A stretch of DNA of 10,538 nucleotides from Dehalococcoidia bacterium. GTDB lineage: Bacteria; Chloroflexota; Dehalococcoidia; GIF9; AB-539-J10. Location of the stretch: contig DAOVDO010000019.1 in the NCBI GenBank assembly GCA_030669525.1, positions 1 to 10,538 on the forward strand. The letters run 5' to 3'. Numbering within the stretch: position 1 is the stretch's first letter; the number at the start of each line of letters is the position of its first letter. A model generated the notes under the pieces. That model made no database searches and was not told the origin of the DNA. It saw only the letters and a list, made by a program, of their open reading frames with translations. Below, one piece after another: positions 6,843 through 10,538 of the stretch. Made by a program: the position numbers and the translations under genes.

Positions 6843-8158
6843 TCAGCGAGATAGTTAATAATGAGACCAGTGGGGAGCTTGGGGTAGAAGTAGGTTGATT
6901 TCCTTGGCATTCTATCCTGGGCATCCGCAATAGTCTTAACCATCTCTGGCTTCAGGGAATCTAATAGGAAAGCAACTTGATATTCCCCGTCCTTTATCTT
7001 CTGATAGGCTTCGTTCACGTCTGTAGTGTAAGCAATATCTTCGCTATCTTGTGCAATATCCAATACCTGACCTAAAACAATCTGAGTCAGAAGACTAACA
7101 TTGAGATTCCTGTAAGCCTTAGAACGCTCCTTCGGCATTATGTCCTCAATAGAAACACCTGGCCTTCGCTTAAGAAGTATCAATGCCTCACCTTCTAGTC
7201 CCAGGATTCCCAGAAAAGCCCCAGCAATCATTTTACATTTCAGATTGCCAACCAAGCTTTCAGTCAGCGGAACAGATTCCAGAACAAAGAAGCGATTGAG
7301 CTTACCTTTCAGCTCAGATAGCATAGAGGGAGCTATCCCACGCACCAATCTATGAATAGGAAGTGCAAGTAACCCTGGGTCGGAAAAATCAACCAAAGTC
7401 ATCATCATATAATTAAAGGCTTCCATGCCAGCCAGAAACGTGCCTGACTTATTAAGTCCTTCATCCGGCCTGGAGTGCATCCTTTCGCATTGATAAGCTA
7501 ACGCCGTTTCATAGCGATGATGACCATCAGCCACATAGAGTGACTGCGTAATAAAAATGTCGCTGATTTGATGTATAGACTCAGGCTCGGTTATCATCCA
7601 AACAACATGGCTCTCACCCGAATCTGATAGCTCAATTATTGGCTTACCCTGCGATACCTCAGACAATATTCGGGCTATCTTTCCATCCAAATCCTGGTAT
7701 AAGGTGAAGATAGAACTAAAATTAGTGTGGCAAGTACGCATTAGCTGTAAACGGTCTTTTTTAACTTTAGAGAATGTCTCCTCATGAGGATATACCCCAC
7801 TATACCAAGGTTCCAATTTAACGCAAGCCAACAGTCCACGCCGTCTTTTCGTTTCTCCTAAATAAGTATAGTAGTGATCGTGGAGATAAAAAGCAGGATG
7901 GTCATCAAACTGAAGAACCCCTTCTTTAAGCCATCGTTGAAAAGTGCTTGCTGCCTCACTGTATTTGCTACTCATAGCATTATCATGATGCTGGTCTTTC
8001 ACATACTCCAGACGAATAGCATTATAACCACTTTTCTTACAGTAATAATTTTGCTGCTGTGGTGTGATAACATCATATGGAGGACAGAGGACATTAGCTA
8101 AATCCCTGACTATTTCCTGATTATAGCGTATACCCCGAAACGGAATAACTTCAGCCAT
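6839..8158 (-). CDS. DUF1015 (COG4198) family protein of unknown function
   Basis: A 439-residue protein of the DUF1015 family, whose biochemical role I do not know. Family signatures seen: IPFRGIRYN (5-13), CPPYDVI (25-31), HEETFSK with downstream KKDR (125-136), VADGHHRYETALAY (209-222), ALPIHRLV (265-272) and DRMPRKSTYFYPKLPTGLI (415-433). The DGHHR block resembles the one in ParB/sulfiredoxin-fold enzymes such as the archaeal free-serine kinase SerK; that likeness is my inference. No signal peptide or membrane segment is visible, so it is probably cytosolic. The start at 8158 is preferred over an in-frame ATG at 8236 because it gives the family N-terminus, has GAGGT (8170-8166) seven bases upstream and avoids running into purL. 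It follows purL by 26 bases, presumably co-transcribed, and meets serA tail to tail. Context hints at serine or phosphoserine metabolism. Confidence 0.88.
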   Translation of the reverse strand: MAEVIPFRGIRYNQEIVRDLANVLCPPYDVITPQQQNYYCKKSGYNAIRLEYVKDQHHDNAMSSKYSEAASTFQRWLKEGVLQFDDHPAFYLHDHYYTYLGETKRRRGLLACVKLEPWYSGVYPHEETFSKVKKDRLQLMRTCHTNFSSIFTLYQDLDGKIARILSEVSQGKPIIELSDSGESHVVWMITEPESIHQISDIFITQSLYVADGHHRYETALAYQCERMHSRPDEGLNKSGTFLAGMEAFNYMMMTLVDFSDPGLLALPIHRLVRGIAPSMLSELKGKLNRFFVLESVPLTESLVGNLKCKMIAGAFLGILGLEGEALILLKRRPGVSIEDIMPKERSKAYRNLNVSLLTQIVLGQVLDIAQDSEDIAYTTDVNEAYQKIKDGEYQVAFLLDSLKPEMVKTIADAQDRMPRKSTYFYPKLPTGLIINYLAD

Positions 8159-8165
8159 TCTAAAA

Positions 8166-8170
8166 ACCTC
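8166..8170 (-). promoter_or_regulatory. Ribosome-binding site that decides the DUF1015 start
   Basis: On the minus strand GAGGT ends seven bases before ATG 8158, in the 26-base gap after the purL stop. It supports the shorter start over the in-frame ATG at 8236, which would overlap the end of purL by 52 bases and add a tail not expected for the family. Confidence 0.7.
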
Positions 8171-8184
8171 TATATACCTTTCAT

Positions 8185-10404
8185 TTAAGAAATAACGAGC
8201 CCTTGATTCAATAACCGCTTCAACCCATTCCGCCAAGCATCTTCTATCTCAGCTAAGGACAAATCGAAGTAACCTTTTACCGTTAAATGTTTACCGCCCA
8301 CGCTTCCCAGTAAAGTCAATGGCACCCGCCACCTATTAGCTATTCTACTTAGCTTTGCCACTGAATCCGGTGATACCGATACTACAATTCGCGATTGCAT
8401 CTCACCAAAGAAAGTTGTATCCAATCTATCCCTTACCTTCCAGCCAGTCTCTTTAAACCCAATATTTCCAACTATGCAGCTTTCTGCAATAGCTACTGCC
8501 AACCCACCTTCAGAACAATCGTGAGCAGACTTGATAAGTCCACGTCTTATGGCCTCCAGACAGCAAAACTGCACTCTTTTTTCCAGATCCAGGTCAATAG
8601 AAGGTGCTCCTTTTACCAAACCATGTACCAGTTCCAGATACTCGCTCCCTCCAAGTCCTTCCCCTACTCCCCCACCAAGTACAAATATCAAATCGCCTTC
8701 ATCTTTAAACGACATAGTGCAATGCCTACTTATTTCAACAACAATTCCTACCATCCCAATTACTGGTGTAGGGTATATGGGATGATCTTTAGTTTCATTG
8801 TAAAGGCTAACATTGCCACTAATAACCGGAATTCGTAATCCCCGACATGCCCTTGCTATGCCCTCAATACAGCTCTTTAACTGGTAATAGACATCATCTT
8901 TCTCTGGATTACCAAAATTAAGACAATCAGTGACAGCCAAAGGTTTAGCGCCACTACAAACCAGATTCCGAGCAGCTTCAGCTACGGAAATTACGCCACC
9001 CAGGTAAGGGTCAGTATAGCAATAGCGTCCATTACCATCAGTGGTCAAAGCAATACCTTTCTCGGTACCCCTGACACTCAGGACAGCGGCGTCGCTACCA
9101 GGAGGACCCACAGAGTTACCCATTGCTCTATGGTCACACTGATTATAAACCCACTCCTTACTGGTAATATTTGGTGAAGCCAACAAACGAAGCAATGTAG
9201 ACTCGCATTTCTTCGGCTTTACATCAGGAATAGTACTCATATCTAAGGATTGGAGTTCTTCAATCCATACTGGCTTTTTACTCCTGCGCCGATAAACTGG
9301 CGGGGTAACTAAAAGATTCACCGGAACATTAACAACAGTCTTCTCACCCTCCTTTATTACGGCTAAATTATCGCCAGTAACCTGTCCAATGATGACAGAT
9401 TGCACCCCCCAGCGATGGAACAAAGTCTTTGCCTTACCCTCACAACCTTTCCTCACAACCACCAACATCCTCTCCTGTGACTCCGAGAGCATCACCTCAT
9501 AAGGTGTCATATTTTCCTCACGGCAAGGTACCTTGAGCACATCTACCTCTACTCCTCCCCCTCCCCTAGCTGCACATTCAACGGTGGCACTTGTCAAGCC
9601 TGCTGCTCCCAAGTCCTGCATACCTATAATCCAATCAGTCTGTGCCAACTCAAGACATGCTTCCATGATCAATTTTTCCAAGGAAGGATTACCAGCAGGA
9701 ACCGTTGACCTGAGCTCTTCTTCACCTTCAAATGTACGCGACGCCAGACCTGAGGCGCCATGAATTCCATCACGGCCAGTGTCAGCCCCTACCAGCATCA
9801 ATAGATTGCCTTCACCGCTGGCACGAGCCTTAACCAGGTTGTCCCTTTCACAAATGCCCAAACATAATCCATTAACTAATGGATTTCCTGCGTATACATC
9901 AGCAAAAAATACCTCACCTCCCACACCGGGCACACCAAGCGTATTACCGTAATCAGCAATACCCCTGACAACACCGCTGAACAGGCCACAATTTTTGGAT
10001 TCAGTTAAATGACCAAAACGGAGCGAACTAAGTAAGGCTATTGGCCGAGCGCCCATAGTAAAGATGTCTCGCACAACTCCACCCACCGCTGTAGCAGCAC
10101 CCTGATATGGATCAATTACAGATGGGTGATTATGGGATTCTATTTTCATCACCACTACCAGCCCATCTCCAATATTCACCACCCCAGCATTCTCCTTTCC
10201 CGGTTCAACCACCACCTGCTTACCCCTGGACGGTAGCAGCTTGAGCAGAGGTTTAGAATGCTTATATCCACAATGCTCACTCCACAGCGAGCCAAACATG
10301 CCTATCTCTGTAATTGTAGGTTCTCGTCCCAGCCTACGAACTATCAGTTCATACTCCGCTTCGCTTAAAGCGACTTCATCTAGTATTCGTTTATCAACTG
10401 CCAT
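8185..10404 (-). CDS. purL: Phosphoribosylformylglycinamidine synthase subunit PurL
   Basis: Catalyses the ATP-dependent conversion of FGAR to FGAM in de novo purine synthesis. At 739 residues it is the bacterial stand-alone form (B. subtilis type, about 740), which works with PurQ (ammonia from glutamine) and PurS; neither is in the window. Two repeated AIR-synthase-like halves are visible: the first with WSEHCGYKHS (41-50, catalytic histidine H44), KIESHNHPS (87-95), DPYQGAATAVGG (98-109) and MGARPIA (117-123); the second with GPPGSDAAV (433-441), DCLNFGNPEKDD (493-504), SGNVSLYNET (529-538), VLGGGVGEGLGGSEYL (575-590) and HDCSEGGLAVAIAE (628-641). ATG 10404 has an AGGAGAG ribosome-binding site just upstream. 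It appears to be the first gene of a two-gene unit with DUF1015; no frameshift or missing motif was noticed. Confidence 0.96.
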   Translation of the reverse strand: MAVDKRILDEVALSEAEYELIVRRLGREPTITEIGMFGSLWSEHCGYKHSKPLLKLLPSRGKQVVVEPGKENAGVVNIGDGLVVVMKIESHNHPSVIDPYQGAATAVGGVVRDIFTMGARPIALLSSLRFGHLTESKNCGLFSGVVRGIADYGNTLGVPGVGGEVFFADVYAGNPLVNGLCLGICERDNLVKARASGEGNLLMLVGADTGRDGIHGASGLASRTFEGEEELRSTVPAGNPSLEKLIMEACLELAQTDWIIGMQDLGAAGLTSATVECAARGGGGVEVDVLKVPCREENMTPYEVMLSESQERMLVVVRKGCEGKAKTLFHRWGVQSVIIGQVTGDNLAVIKEGEKTVVNVPVNLLVTPPVYRRRSKKPVWIEELQSLDMSTIPDVKPKKCESTLLRLLASPNITSKEWVYNQCDHRAMGNSVGPPGSDAAVLSVRGTEKGIALTTDGNGRYCYTDPYLGGVISVAEAARNLVCSGAKPLAVTDCLNFGNPEKDDVYYQLKSCIEGIARACRGLRIPVISGNVSLYNETKDHPIYPTPVIGMVGIVVEISRHCTMSFKDEGDLIFVLGGGVGEGLGGSEYLELVHGLVKGAPSIDLDLEKRVQFCCLEAIRRGLIKSAHDCSEGGLAVAIAESCIVGNIGFKETGWKVRDRLDTTFFGEMQSRIVVSVSPDSVAKLSRIANRWRVPLTLLGSVGGKHLTVKGYFDLSLAEIEDAWRNGLKRLLNQGLVIS

Positions 10405-10423
10405 TATCTCTCCTCCACTTGAT

Positions 10424-10481
10424 TAAATGCCAAGCCTCCTGCCATTTGCTAAATATTAACAAAAATTATGACTAAATGCCA
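10424..10481. repeat. Direct repeat TAAATGCCA in the purL upstream region
   Basis: The nine bases TAAATGCCA occur at 10424-10432 and again at 10473-10481, start to start 49 bases apart. They flank an AT-rich stretch holding CATAAT on the minus strand (10470-10465), which could be the purL -10 box although no good -35 partner is seen. The repeat could be a pair of regulator sites for purL and the gene to the right, but nine bases may also be chance. Confidence 0.25.
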
Positions 10482-10510
10482 TTGACAGTAGAAAAGAATG
10501 GAAATAAGCT
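10482..10510 (+). promoter_or_regulatory. Candidate promoter pointing out of the right edge
   Basis: A perfect -35 hexamer TTGACA (10482-10487) is followed after 17 bases by TAAGCT (10505-10510, three of six matches to the -10 box). It is divergent from purL and would drive a gene beyond the window. The same spacing and a near-identical -10 occur in the aroH promoter candidate, which gives it some support. No coding start is visible in the remaining 28 bases. Confidence 0.4.
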
Positions 10511-10538
10511 TCATCGGTAGGGAAGGAAAAGGGGCTTC

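Noticed and set aside
7874..8101. Hydrophobic plus-strand open frame that could look like a small membrane protein
   Set aside because: It is antisense to the conserved start of DUF1015; the hydrophobic runs come from the complement of charged/polar codons, and no ribosome-binding site was seen.
8159..8236. Longer N-terminus for the DUF1015 protein from an in-frame ATG at 8236
   Set aside because: It overlaps the end of purL, adds 26 residues not typical of the family, and the ATG at 8158 has its own ribosome-binding site and starts the conserved MAEVIPFRG block.
8395..8838. 147-residue plus-strand open frame inside purL
   Set aside because: Antisense to well-conserved PurL motifs, with no family resemblance.

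Overview
The window reads as a stretch of bacterial chromosome: densely packed housekeeping biosynthesis genes, with the start of an insertion sequence at the left edge. Base composition is in the mid-40s % GC by eye. The gene types (thermophile-style DAHP synthase, AroH-type chorismate mutase, class V aminotransferase next to SerA, DUF1015) would fit a Chloroflexota genome, perhaps Dehalococcoidia. That lineage call is from memory and cannot be proven from this sequence.

Left edge (1-429, minus strand): the N-terminal third of an ISL3-like transposase runs off the window. Its 5' leader carries a tiny ORF and competing Shine-Dalgarno / anti-Shine-Dalgarno repeats that look like a translational attenuator. 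The probable outer end of the element is near 427.

Centre (about 460-6842, plus strand): a promoter (TTGACG, 17 bp, TAGGCT) starts a tightly spaced run of six genes: aroH (chorismate mutase), aroF (DAHP synthase), ribF (riboflavin kinase/FAD synthetase), tyrS (tyrosyl-tRNA synthetase), a class V aminotransferase and serA (phosphoglycerate dehydrogenase). Two junctions are ATGA overlaps (aroH/aroF and aminotransferase/serA), which suggests translational coupling. The run joins the entry and branch steps of aromatic amino-acid synthesis, use of tyrosine in translation, flavin cofactors and the first two steps of serine synthesis.

Right (6839-10404, minus strand): purL (FGAM synthase, about 740-residue form) is followed 26 nt later by a DUF1015 gene. 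The DUF1015 gene meets serA tail to tail with a 4-bp overlap and no room for a terminator. No serB-like phosphatase is visible, so the DUF1015 protein, with its DGHHR motif, is an interesting candidate for the missing serine step; this is inference. A plus-strand promoter-like sequence beyond purL points out of the right edge.

The most unusual signals are the transposase leader and the serA/DUF1015 arrangement. No CRISPR array, tRNA or rRNA was seen.
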